From: Mariaggregatimicrobium sp964498785
GTDB taxonomy: Bacteria > Zhuqueibacterota > Zhuqueibacteria > Thermofontimicrobiales > Thiofontviventaceae
DNA length: 63,947 bases
Assembly: GCA_964498785.1 (NCBI GenBank)
Contig: CAZCJL010000028.1
Location: 1 to 63,947 of the forward strand
Direction: 5' to 3'
Part shown: positions 17,879 through 26,432 of the stretch, piece after piece
Position numbering within the stretch: the first letter of the stretch is position 1
Layout: every line of letters begins with the position of its first letter
Notes under the pieces: model-generated
Databases searched by the model: none
What the model saw: the letters and a program-made list of their open reading frames with translations, nothing else
What the model was told of the DNA's origin: nothing
Made by a program: the position numbers and the translations under genes

Positions 17879-18967
17879 TTGGGAATAAAAAAAACAGTTT
17901 TGTATGATGTTCATAAACAAGCAGATGCAAAATTAATTGAATTTGCCGGATTCTATATGCCTGTGTTATATAAAGGAATCCTGGATGAACATTCTCGTGT
18001 CCGGGAAACTGTCGGTCTTTTTGATGTTTCGCACATGGGAGAATTTGAAGTCTCCGGTGAAAATGCAGAGCAATTTTTGCAATATGTAACAATTAACGAT
18101 GTTTCCAAAATCCATGATTATCAGGCGCTTTATTCTGCCATCTGCTATCAAGATGGCGGTATTGTTGACGACTTGCTCATTTACAAATATCCGGATCGCT
18201 TTTTACTGGTTGTGAATGCTGCGAATATTGATAAAGATTTCCGGTGGCTGGGTAAACATGTCAGTGAAGGTGTGACGCTCGTCAATCGATCCGACGAATT
18301 TGCACTGATGGCTCTGCAGGGAAGATATGCGCTTCCTGTTCTGAAAAAATTATCATCAGCAGATATATCTCAAATCAACTCTTACTGGTTTAGCGACATT
18401 AAACTGGCAAATAAGCCGGTAATGCTTGCCAGAACCGGATATACCGGAGAAGATGGCTTTGAGATAATGACAGCCCCTGAAAATGCGGTCCACATCTGGA
18501 ATGCATTGATGGAAGCAGGACAGGAATTTGATATTGAACCAATCGGGTTGGGCGCGCGGGATACATTACGACTTGAAATGAAATACTGTTTATATGGTAA
18601 CGATATTGACCAAACCACGAATCCCCTGGAAGCGGGGCTGGGCTGGATTACGAAACTTAAAAAAGGGGATTTCATTGGTCGGGACGCCATTCAAAAAGTG
18701 AAAGATGAAGGAGTGACCCGAAAATTAATCGGATTTGAAATAAAGGAAAAAGCCTTCCCGCGAAAAGGCTATGATATACTTGTTGACGAGCAAAAAATTG
18801 GCTTTGTTACCAGTGGTATGTTTTCACCGATATTACAAAAATCAATTGGATTGGGATATGTCGCAGTAAAACATTCAAAAGTTGGAACAGAATTAGATAT
18901 TTCAATTCGCGGAAGAAAAATAAAAGCAGAAATCGTAAAAACACCATTTTATAAACGTCCATATTGA
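17879..18967 (+). CDS. gcvT: Aminomethyltransferase, glycine cleavage system T protein
   Basis: It transfers the methylene group from aminomethyl-lipoyl GcvH to tetrahydrofolate, releasing ammonia. The opening KKTVLYDVHKQADAKLIEFAGFYMPVLYKG, the folate-site block GLFDVSHMGEFEVSG with the conserved aspartate, RTGYTGEDGFEI, LGARDTLRLEMKYCLYGND and C-terminal GYDILVDEQKIGFVTSGMFSPIL are all typical. Length 362 is standard. A TTG start is used, preceded by AAAGGATG; no suitable ATG lies at the expected N-terminus. gcvH and gcvP are not in the window. ftsK follows after 16 bases, possibly in the same transcript. Confidence 0.95.
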   Translation: MGIKKTVLYDVHKQADAKLIEFAGFYMPVLYKGILDEHSRVRETVGLFDVSHMGEFEVSGENAEQFLQYVTINDVSKIHDYQALYSAICYQDGGIVDDLLIYKYPDRFLLVVNAANIDKDFRWLGKHVSEGVTLVNRSDEFALMALQGRYALPVLKKLSSADISQINSYWFSDIKLANKPVMLARTGYTGEDGFEIMTAPENAVHIWNALMEAGQEFDIEPIGLGARDTLRLEMKYCLYGNDIDQTTNPLEAGLGWITKLKKGDFIGRDAIQKVKDEGVTRKLIGFEIKEKAFPRKGYDILVDEQKIGFVTSGMFSPILQKSIGLGYVAVKHSKVGTELDISIRGRKIKAEIVKTPFYKRPY

Positions 18968-18983
18968 GGTATATTTAAGTATC

Positions 18984-21290
18984 ATGGATAATCGAAAAGA
19001 ATTAATAACCGGATTTTTATTGATATCATTAGGCTTTTTAGTGATAATAAGTCTATTCTATTTTAATCCGGCAGAGCCAATTCCCACCCAGGCCAATGAA
19101 GTAACGCATCGCATGGGATTGGTTGGTTTTTGGATTTCATATTATCTGATAATTAAAACAATCGGATATGCTGCCTTTATTTTTCCGCTGTTGATGATCA
19201 TCTGGGGGATCAATCTTATTAAAAAAGAAAAAATAGAAGGGCTTTTTAAAAAAACATTTTATGTAATTTTATGTGCTTTCTTTTTTTCTGTCGGCTGGGC
19301 GATTATCAAGCTACCCAAAATGATCCCATCAGATAAAATAGTTGAAGTCGCCAGTAATCACCGATGGGGAATGATGGGTGGATTAACAAATTATTTTCTT
19401 TATGAATATTTTGGGCAAATTGGTACTGTCCTGATATTTCTGACGATCGTAATTGTGACAATCGTAACGGTTTTCAATATTAATTTTGATGCACTGTTAA
19501 AACCGTTTCGTGATTTATACTTTGGTATTACCAATTTTTTTGCCAACCGTTTTAATATCTCGCGAACCGGAGGACGCCGAAAATTTAAGCCAGTTCGAAA
19601 AAGAATGCCAGCCGTTGACAATGGTACAACAACGCCTTATGAGACAGGTGAGGAAACTCCGATTCGACGACCCGGAGTAACGGAATCAGAACCAGACGAT
19701 GAATTCAGAGAACGAAAAATTAAAATCACTCATCCCAAACCGGAGAAAACAGTTACAGAACCGCCGTCAGGGGAAGGTATTTTTGAAGATGAAGAAGATG
19801 ATGATCGGGAGTACGTCGCTCCTTCTGTAGCTTTGTTGGATCAAATCCCTGAAGATGATGATGAGGTTAGCTGGGATGAGTTTATGGTTAGCGCCAAAAC
19901 ATTGGAAGAAAAATTAGCTGATTTTGGTATCCAGGGAAAAGTCGTTGAAATTAATCCGGGCCCAGTTATTACTCGTTATGAAATTGAACCCGCGCCCGGT
20001 ATTAAAGTGAACCGATTTACCAGCCTCGCCGATGATCTGGCGCTTGTGATGCGCGCCAAACGCATTCGGGTCGTGGCGCCAATTCCGGGAAAAGCTGCAA
20101 TCGGCATCGAAATTCCGAATCGAAAACCAAAAATGGTATTTCTGCGGGAAATCATCGATTCACCACAATTTAAACAATCGAATGCCAGAATACCCTTAGC
20201 CCTTGGAAAAACAATTGCCGGCGATATCTTTATCGAAGATCTTGTTTCTATGCCACATTTGTTAGTCGCTGGCGCAACGGGTTCCGGGAAAAGCGTGTGT
20301 TTGAATACCATTATTTCCAGTATACTTTTTAAATCGAATCCCCAAAATGTGCACCTCGCAATGATCGATCCCAAACGCCTTGAATTAACGCCATATAAGG
20401 CGCTGAAAAACCATCATCTGATTTATCGGGATGATATTAATGAAGAAGTCGTAACATCTCCGTCAAATGCAGTTGTGATATTAAGAAGCCTGGAACGGGA
20501 AATGGAACGTCGATATGAGTTGTTGGCGCATGCAGGCGTCAGGAATATTGATGATTATAACTCCTGGCTGAAAACGGATCCTGGCGCGAAATTAGAAAGT
20601 GGTCAAAAATTTGAGCATTTACCCTATATTGTGTTGATTATCGATGAATTGGCCGATTTGATGCTGACTGCCGCACGGGAAGTTGAAGAACCAATCGCCA
20701 GGCTCACGCAAATGTCGCGGGCCGTCGGAATTCATCTTATCGTCGCAACGCAGCGCCCATCAGTGGATGTAATTACCGGGGTGATAAAGGCAAATTTCCC
20801 GGCCCGAATGGCGTTTCAGGTGACCACAAAAACAGACTCCCGAACGATTCTCGATATGAACGGCGCAGAAAAATTGCTCGGAAAAGGGGATATGCTGTTC
20901 CTGCCGCCAGGAAGTGCGGAACCAATTCGTATTCATAACGCTTTTATCTCTCATGAAGAAGTAAAACGAATTATTGAACATATTAAAAAACAGCCTGCTA
21001 CAACTAAAAAAACGAATCTCACGACTGAAGAGGATAGCGATTCTCTCGGAGGATATGGTAATAAAAAAGAGGAAAGAGATGAATTGTTTAATGAAGCACT
21101 CAAACTCGTGGTTCGACATCAACAAGGTTCGTCGTCATTGTTGCAAAGACGGTTGAAAATCGGATACACACGGGCTGCCAGAATTATTGATCAATTGGAG
21201 CTTGCAGGATATGTCGGACCAGCAGATGGCAGTAAACCCCGGGAAGTGTTTGTGGATGATGAAGAATTACAGGAATTGGGAATTATTTAA
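18984..21290 (+). CDS. ftsK: DNA translocase FtsK/SpoIIIE
   Basis: A septal DNA pump that moves chromosome termini and positions dif sites during division. The N-terminus has four membrane segments (about residues 10-170). A short charged linker (about 190-290) is much reduced compared with E. coli FtsK and similar to SpoIIIE-sized proteins. The RecA-like motor follows: Walker A LVAGATGSGKSVCLNTI near residue 430, Walker B YIVLIIDELADLM near 552, and the FtsK block FPARMAFQVTTKTDSRTILD. The C-terminal gamma winged helix (about 705-768, SSSLLQRRLKIGYTRAARIIDQLELAGYVGP) should read KOPS-like sequences. The 768-residue length and all motifs are intact. lolA follows after 11 bases. Confidence 0.96.
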   Translation: MDNRKELITGFLLISLGFLVIISLFYFNPAEPIPTQANEVTHRMGLVGFWISYYLIIKTIGYAAFIFPLLMIIWGINLIKKEKIEGLFKKTFYVILCAFFFSVGWAIIKLPKMIPSDKIVEVASNHRWGMMGGLTNYFLYEYFGQIGTVLIFLTIVIVTIVTVFNINFDALLKPFRDLYFGITNFFANRFNISRTGGRRKFKPVRKRMPAVDNGTTTPYETGEETPIRRPGVTESEPDDEFRERKIKITHPKPEKTVTEPPSGEGIFEDEEDDDREYVAPSVALLDQIPEDDDEVSWDEFMVSAKTLEEKLADFGIQGKVVEINPGPVITRYEIEPAPGIKVNRFTSLADDLALVMRAKRIRVVAPIPGKAAIGIEIPNRKPKMVFLREIIDSPQFKQSNARIPLALGKTIAGDIFIEDLVSMPHLLVAGATGSGKSVCLNTIISSILFKSNPQNVHLAMIDPKRLELTPYKALKNHHLIYRDDINEEVVTSPSNAVVILRSLEREMERRYELLAHAGVRNIDDYNSWLKTDPGAKLESGQKFEHLPYIVLIIDELADLMLTAAREVEEPIARLTQMSRAVGIHLIVATQRPSVDVITGVIKANFPARMAFQVTTKTDSRTILDMNGAEKLLGKGDMLFLPPGSAEPIRIHNAFISHEEVKRIIEHIKKQPATTKKTNLTTEEDSDSLGGYGNKKEERDELFNEALKLVVRHQQGSSSLLQRRLKIGYTRAARIIDQLELAGYVGPADGSKPREVFVDDEELQELGII

Positions 21291-21301
21291 CGGAGATAGT
21301 T

Positions 21302-21943
21302 ATGAAAAATATTTTTATACATACAGGCATTTTTATTCTGTTTATCATTGCTATTAATAACACCTGGGCTGTTGATGCTGAAGATATTATCAATAAAGTG
21401 AAAAAAAAATATGATGATATCGAAAGTTTAACAGCAGATTTTACACAATCATTTAAATGGAAACTGGCTGGCGAAACACAGGAACAGGGCGGAAAAATTT
21501 TTATTAAGGGAACAGATAAATTTCGTGTCGAAACCGAAGGACAAATTGTTGTTTCTGATGGACAAAGTTTATGGACATTCTCGAAATCCAATAATCAGGT
21601 GATTATTGATAATGTAAGTAATGCAGAAGAGGTTATCTTACCACGGGAAATATTTTTGAAATTCTCTAAAAATTATAATCCCAAATATCTGCATGAAGAA
21701 AAATACAACAATACAATCTGCCATGTTGTCGACCTTGTTGCTAAAACAGATAATCAGTTTATTCGTGAAATGAAAATCTGGATCAATAAAGATAACTGGC
21801 TGACCCAAAAAGTTCAGCACATTGATATCAATGGAAATATGACGACATACAGCTTATATTCTATTAATGTAAATCAAAATTTAAAAGATTCTGTTTTTTC
21901 CCTGCAAATCCCTGATAATGTAGAAGTAGTCGATATGCGTTAA
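21302..21943 (+). CDS. lolA: Outer-membrane lipoprotein carrier protein LolA
   Basis: A 213-residue periplasmic carrier that ferries lipoproteins from the LolCDE complex to the outer membrane. An N-terminal signal peptide (MKNIFIHTGI...INNTWA) is followed by the LolA beta-barrel fold with the family markers IESLTADFTQSF, GGKIFIKGTDKFRVE, IVVSDGQSLWTFSKSNNQVIIDNV and a C-terminal NVEVVDMR. CGGAGAT precedes the ATG. It is 11 bases downstream of ftsK and is followed by a good terminator, so the gcvT-ftsK-lolA stretch is probably one unit. The TPR lipoprotein at 207-1298 is the only clear candidate cargo in the window. Confidence 0.9.
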   Translation: MKNIFIHTGIFILFIIAINNTWAVDAEDIINKVKKKYDDIESLTADFTQSFKWKLAGETQEQGGKIFIKGTDKFRVETEGQIVVSDGQSLWTFSKSNNQVIIDNVSNAEEVILPREIFLKFSKNYNPKYLHEEKYNNTICHVVDLVAKTDNQFIREMKIWINKDNWLTQKVQHIDINGNMTTYSLYSINVNQNLKDSVFSLQIPDNVEVVDMR

Positions 21944-22099
21944 GAAATCTTAATTGGACTTTGATGAATGAAATCATTAGATTATACGATCATCAGGGTT
22001 AAATTAATATAGTGAATTATTGAATTTTTCTTAAATCAAAATTGACACAACTTTTTGTCATTTAAAGTTATTTGAAAAATATGATCACGTATTAGTTTG

Positions 22100-22141
22100 G
22101 CCTGATCTTAGTATTTGTATCAGATGATCAGGCTTTTTTTT
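22100..22141 (+). terminator. Rho-independent terminator after lolA
   Basis: GCCTGATC (22100-22107) pairs with GATCAGGC (22126-22133), followed by eight T residues. The stretch 21944-22099 upstream of it is A+T-rich and carries no recognisable gene. Confidence 0.85.
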
Positions 22142-22302
22142 GCATTTAAAATATTGTCCATAATAAGTAAATATTAACGAAAATAAATAGTATGCAAAAT
22201 GGGAAATGAATTGTATCAACCATAATAAATAAATGGCAAGCAATGCGCGATATTTTCTAAATTGTGGGATATATTAAGATTTGTTAAGATTCATAAATTC
22301 GC

Positions 22303-22331
22303 TTGACTACTGTGTTTTTTTTTTCTATAAT
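22303..22331 (+). promoter_or_regulatory. Strong promoter of the Wzz/BY-kinase gene
   Basis: TTGACT (22303-22308), 17 bp including a run of T, then TATAAT (22326-22331). The transcript would start near 22338. This is the best -10 match in the window and the only clear promoter between lolA and the polysaccharide locus. Confidence 0.7.
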
Positions 22332-22380
22332 TAGAACTTGATATTTTTATTCATAATTGTGTAAATTGGATATACAACAC

Positions 22381-24750
22381 ATGGAAGATTTAAGAGAAAA
22401 ACAAATAACACTTCAAGATTATTTAAGAATACTCTATCGGGGCAGATGGATTATTGTTATCTCATTTTTTACTGTACTCGGTTTTGTAATATATTATACA
22501 TATACAGCAACTCCAATTTACACGGCGACTGCAAAGGTGATGTTCAGAGAGAACAAAGCCGCCGAACAAACACTGTTCAACATTACACGATTCGGTGAGA
22601 AAGAAACAATGATCAATAATCAAGTGCAAATTCTCACCAGCCGCACGTTAGCCGAGAAAGTTATTCACCAACTGGAACAGTCGGAATATGCTGACAAACT
22701 TGTCATATTAGGAAATCGGTTGGATGAAGAACATCGGAAAAATGGATTTGTGTTCAAAATTAAAAATAAAATTGCCGGTATTTGGGGCTCATCAGATAAA
22801 AAAGACGAACACGATAAACAAGGGAATGTAAAGCGGTTTGATGCTTCGGTCAGCACTCTTCTAAGCAGTATTTCCATTAATCCGGTTCGGAACACGGATA
22901 TCGTTGAAATTAGTGTGAATGCCCCCACAGCTTTTGAAGCTGCGTATGTTACCAACACACTTTCAAAAGTATATCAGCAGCAAAATCAACTTGAAAATCA
23001 GGCTGAGGTCCGTAAAGTAAAAGACTTTTTAGCAGAGCAACTGGACGTCATTCAGAATCAATTAAAAGAATCTGAAGTCGCATTAAAAGAATATAAAGAA
23101 CGAGAAAAGGTCGTTGCTTTGCCGGCAGAAACTGAGGAGCTTGTAAAAAAGATTACCGAATTCGAGACATTATACAGAGGGGCTTTGCTTGAATTGGAAT
23201 CAACTCAAAAACGGCTCAATTATGTCAATGATCAATTGGATAAAAATAAACAAAATTTTAATACAGAAGCGGTTTTAGCCAATCCGTTCATCGAAGAGAT
23301 TAAAAAACAGATGGCAGATTTGGAATCGGAAAAAGCACGGTATATCGCCAACCTGATCAATAGGAATTTGTACACCGAAGAAGATCCGACACTCAGAGCT
23401 TATGAGGAGAAGATAAAACTTCTTTCAGAAAAATTTAAAGCGCGCATTGCCAAATTAGCAGCCTCCGAAATTGGCATCGATCCGATTACGTTTTCCGAAA
23501 CATTGTTAGAGCGAAAAGTGGAACTTGAAGCAACGGTCCAGTCTTTGCTACCCAAAGTCGATGAATTGAAAAAAATAGTAAATGAATATAATCGCAATCT
23601 TGAATCAGTCCCATCAAAAAGTTTGAGACTGGCGCGACTTGAGCGCTCTGCCAAGTTAGATGAAAAATTAACGCTGATGATGAAAGAGAAGTACGAAGAA
23701 TCCCGGATTACCGAGGTCGGGCAGCTTGGCAATGTTCGCATTATCGATCCCGCGAAATCACCGGTTAATCCTGTAAAGCCAAAGAAAAAAATGAATATCA
23801 TGTTAGGTGTTATCTTTGGATTAGGTCTGGGAATGGGGATCACATTTTTAATTGAGCATTTCGATAATTCTGTTCGCTATGTCGAGGATATTCAGAAATT
23901 GCAAATTCCGGTGCTCGGGTCAATACCAGTGATTAAAATTGAGGAAACAGTCGGTAAATATAGTCGAAAATATAAACCAGATGAAGCGAGCCTAAAAAAT
24001 AATCGAAACGGAACTGCATTTAAATCAAGGTTAATTACTCATTTCGCTCCGAAATCACCGATTTCCGAAGCGTACAGAAGTTTGCGAACCAGTATACAGT
24101 TTTCAAAAGTACAATCTGAAAAACCAATTAAAACATTTTTGGTAACAAGTTCCGGACCACAGGAGGGAAAATCAACCACAGTTGCCAATTTAGCGATTAC
24201 AATGGCGCAAATGGGATCCAAAGTTTTGTTAGCGGATACAGATTTAAGACGTCCTATCTTGCACTCTGTTTTTGCGATGAATCGGGATAAAGGGATTTCT
24301 AACTATTTGATTGGTAAAATTCCGCTGGATGAGGCAATTTTTGAAACCAGTATTGATAATTTGTATCTAATGCCATCCGGAACTTTGCCGCCAAATCCGT
24401 CCGAGTTGTTGGGATCGAAAGTGATGAACCAATGTATCAAAACGCTCGAAGAAAATTTTGATATTATTTTGTTTGATAGTCCGCCAGTCATCGCTGTTAC
24501 CGATGCTGTGGTATTAGGCGCAAAAGTGGATGGCGTTATTTTGGTTGTGAAATCGGGTTATACCGATAAATTTGCCGTTGAACGAAGTTATAATATTTTG
24601 CAGAACGTTTGTAAAGAAAAAATATTAGGCGCCCTCCTAAATGTCGTCAATATCGAAGGGACGTATGGGTCATACTATTACTACTATTATCATTATTATT
24701 ATGGCAGTAAAAATGAATCCAAACGTAAAAAGCACCATATAAGCGCCTGA
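22381..24750 (+). CDS. Polysaccharide co-polymerase with BY-kinase domain (Wzz/Wzc type)
   Basis: An inner-membrane regulator of polysaccharide chain length and export fused to a bacterial tyrosine kinase. The first membrane helix is near residues 25-45 (WIIVISFFTVLGFVIYY), followed by the Wzz domain, long periplasmic coiled coils and the second helix near 465-485 after the proline-rich PVNPVKPKKK. The cytoplasmic kinase has Walker A SSGPQEGKSTT (about 590), Walker A' VLLADTDLRRP (about 620) and Walker B IILFDSPPV (about 700). It ends in a tyrosine cluster, GSYYYYYYHYYYGSK, the expected autophosphorylation tail. ATG 22381 is chosen; a TTG at 22357 is in frame. Wzm/Wzt-type loci do not always carry such a protein, so it may serve another glycan too. 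Confidence 0.92.
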   Translation: MEDLREKQITLQDYLRILYRGRWIIVISFFTVLGFVIYYTYTATPIYTATAKVMFRENKAAEQTLFNITRFGEKETMINNQVQILTSRTLAEKVIHQLEQSEYADKLVILGNRLDEEHRKNGFVFKIKNKIAGIWGSSDKKDEHDKQGNVKRFDASVSTLLSSISINPVRNTDIVEISVNAPTAFEAAYVTNTLSKVYQQQNQLENQAEVRKVKDFLAEQLDVIQNQLKESEVALKEYKEREKVVALPAETEELVKKITEFETLYRGALLELESTQKRLNYVNDQLDKNKQNFNTEAVLANPFIEEIKKQMADLESEKARYIANLINRNLYTEEDPTLRAYEEKIKLLSEKFKARIAKLAASEIGIDPITFSETLLERKVELEATVQSLLPKVDELKKIVNEYNRNLESVPSKSLRLARLERSAKLDEKLTLMMKEKYEESRITEVGQLGNVRIIDPAKSPVNPVKPKKKMNIMLGVIFGLGLGMGITFLIEHFDNSVRYVEDIQKLQIPVLGSIPVIKIEETVGKYSRKYKPDEASLKNNRNGTAFKSRLITHFAPKSPISEAYRSLRTSIQFSKVQSEKPIKTFLVTSSGPQEGKSTTVANLAITMAQMGSKVLLADTDLRRPILHSVFAMNRDKGISNYLIGKIPLDEAIFETSIDNLYLMPSGTLPPNPSELLGSKVMNQCIKTLEENFDIILFDSPPVIAVTDAVVLGAKVDGVILVVKSGYTDKFAVERSYNILQNVCKEKILGALLNVVNIEGTYGSYYYYYYHYYYGSKNESKRKKHHISA

Positions 24751-25028
24751 TATCGTGTTCATAATTTGAGAATTAGTGAGAGCTACAATGTTGTTTGTCC
24801 CGTTTGGGACAGTTAAGAATAACCCACTTCATTGGTGGGTTAAATGTGACCCTCTACAGGGACGAGCTCCTGTGGTAAGGTAAGGTGTAAAACCCATTTG
24901 GGTGAATAATAAAAATAAATCATTCCGGATAATAGCGTTTTAGCTTGACGGCAATGCCCAAAAGGGACAATAGAAAATAATATAGAAGTGAATTAGTTGT
25001 AGGTTTAATTTAATAGAGGGATAGAGTC
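24751..25028. repeat. Cluster of dispersed hairpin repeats
   Basis: No gene is visible. The stretch strings together small palindromes: TGTCCCGTTTGGGACA (from about 24797), CCCACTTCATTGGTGGG, ACAGGGACGAGCTCCTGT (from 24858), AACCCATTTGGGTGAATAAT (24891-24910), and on the minus strand TTGTCCC..GGGCATTGCC..AAG.TAA (24970-24940). Related pieces recur at 61.2-61.7 kb and the third is the core of the 55-bp tandem unit at 26.3 kb. Confidence 0.6.
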
Positions 25029-25376
25029 ATGAAACAAGCAAGTGATAGTTTTCCGCGCAACACATTAAGACAGGCCGAGTTAGCAGTGAAAGGCTGGAAA
25101 GATTTAATGGATAAATTGAATGTACCGAATTTATCTATGGATGATTTTGAAAAAAAGATTAAAGTGGCAACTGAAAAAGTTGACCTGGCAGAGAAATTAA
25201 AGGAAGAACGAAGCAAGGCTGTTAAAAGCCGTAATGATTGTTTGAAAGACGTCTGGGATCTCACAAAGAGAATTCGTAACGCTGCAAAAGCGACTTTTGG
25301 AGATAACTCAAAAGAAATTGAAAGATTCGGTGGAAAACCGACGCGGATGCGCGCTAAAAAGGGCGATGATTTCTAA
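25029..25376 (+). CDS. Small helical protein of unknown function
   Basis: 115 residues, highly charged and predicted almost entirely alpha-helical, with no signal peptide or membrane segment. The C-terminal part (RNAAKATFGDNSKEIERFGGKPTRMRAKK) has the look of a family of hypothetical proteins that end in a helix, FG-D-S-E, a GG turn and a basic tail; I know no function for it. GAGGGA precedes the ATG. It stands alone between two repeat clusters. The start and length look natural, unlike the fragment at 27580-27765. Confidence 0.6.
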   Translation: MKQASDSFPRNTLRQAELAVKGWKDLMDKLNVPNLSMDDFEKKIKVATEKVDLAEKLKEERSKAVKSRNDCLKDVWDLTKRIRNAAKATFGDNSKEIERFGGKPTRMRAKKGDDF

Positions 25377-25630
25377 TAAAATTCATTTGTATTATAAAAC
25401 ATCAGAAAATGTAGATCGACAATAAGTAAACGTTTGTTCCTTCACTATAACCTTCCAAATCAAGTTATAATAAACGAAATATTGTCGAGATGTAGGGTGT
25501 TTTTTCAGCATTCGCAAGACGGTATATTTTTGTAAGATGTCTGAAATTATTTATTTACCAAACGTTACATGAATAATTTGAAGGCATTTATAAAATTAAA
25601 CTGATTGCGTCATAAAACTTTTTGTGTTCC

Positions 25631-25746
25631 GGCGTGCAATCCTTTTACAGCCTGTCCGGGAACTTTTGTACTGTTGGAAAAATCCTTGCGAAGGTTTTAA
25701 ACCTTCGCAAGGGTAGATATCGTGGTATGGATTGCACCATTACGCC
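25631..25746. repeat. Palindromic MITE-like element with terminal inverted repeats
   Basis: The ends carry GGCG..TGCAATCC (25631-25642) and its inverse GGATTGCA..CGCC (25729-25746). The centre is a near-perfect palindrome: CCTTGCGAAGGTTT (25684-25697), one base, AAACCTTCGCAAGG (25699-25712). CAGCCTGTCCGGGAACTTT (25648-25666) matches a segment at 61250. It has no coding capacity; a non-autonomous element or structured repeat is likely. Confidence 0.6.
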
Positions 25747-25946
25747 TAAGTGATTACATCTGCTTAATCTCGGAAAATTGTATTCATAATACATTATTAA
25801 ATTAGCATCCAGGAGGAATACAAGATAATAACAGGGTGGGAATTCTGAAAAAAATACCCTGACACCTTGATGTGTCTTTCCTTATTATTTTAATAAATAT
25901 TTACGATAGACGGGAAACGTGAGACGGGGTGCGGAGCGTGCTGGAG

Positions 25947-25968
25947 TGCAATGCCTTTATGCATTGCA
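25947..25968. repeat. Variant hairpin repeat, copy 1
   Basis: TGCAATGC, loop CTTTAT, GCATTGCA, within a context (gcgtgctggag...) repeated near 27444 and 27518 with a different but still complementary stem. Confidence 0.55.
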
Positions 25969-26097
25969 AAACACAAGAAACGTGATCCGGCACGTGCTGA
26001 AGTGCAGCGCCTATTACGCCTCAGGAGCATTTATGAACCGCACGTTTGCGCGTACATCCCCCTGATTTCGCCTGTGGCGAAATCGTCCCCCTTCAAA

Positions 26098-26136
26098 GGG
26101 GGAATTATGTAGAGAATTGAAAAACAGGAAAAACAT
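26098..26136. repeat. Partial copy of the 55-bp tandem unit, left of the gap
   Basis: The last 39 bases of the unit seen right of the gap (from GGGAATTATG to GAAAAACAT), ending exactly where the N run begins. Confidence 0.85.
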
Positions 26137-26236
26137 NNNNNNNNNNNNNNNNNNNNNNNNNNNNNNNNNNNNNNNNNNNNNNNNNNNNNNNNNNNNNNNN
26201 NNNNNNNNNNNNNNNNNNNNNNNNNNNNNNNNNNNN
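26137..26236. other. Assembly gap of 100 N
   Basis: Exactly 100 N, a conventional scaffold gap size. Both edges are copies of the same 55-bp repeat, so the true array length is unknown and the join may be repeat-mediated. Confidence 0.99.
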
Positions 26237-26401
26237 GCGTAATTCACCCAAATGGGGAATTATGTAGAGAATTGAAAAACAGGAAAAACATGCGTAATTC
26301 ACCCAAATGGGGAATTATGTAGAGAATTGAAAAACAGGAAAAACATACATAATTCACCCAAATGGGGATTTATGTAGAGGGTTGAAAAATTGGAAAAGCA
26401 T
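26237..26401. repeat. 55-bp tandem repeat array, three copies
   Basis: Units at 26237-26291 and 26292-26346 are identical; the third, 26347-26401, differs at a few positions. Each contains the core TTCACCCAAATGGGGAATTA, an imperfect palindrome related to AACCCATTTGGGTGAATAAT at 24891. The array ends 31 bases before the epimerase start. No spacers differ between units, so it is not a CRISPR. Confidence 0.9.
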
Positions 26402-26432
26402 TCATAATTGATAATTTACAAGGGGTTGGTTT

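Larger units (their letters stand above)
25377..26432. other. Gene-free repeat-rich boundary region
   Basis: About 1 kb without a credible gene. It contains a palindromic element (25631-25746), variant hairpins (25947-25968 and about 26003-26042), another small palindrome around TTCGCCTGTGGCGAA (26068-26082), a partial tandem unit, the 100-N gap and three 55-bp tandem units running up to the epimerase gene. Confidence 0.7.

Noticed and set aside
26237..26401. CRISPR array
   Set aside because: The 55-bp units are directly contiguous and nearly identical with no variable spacers, and no cas gene is present.
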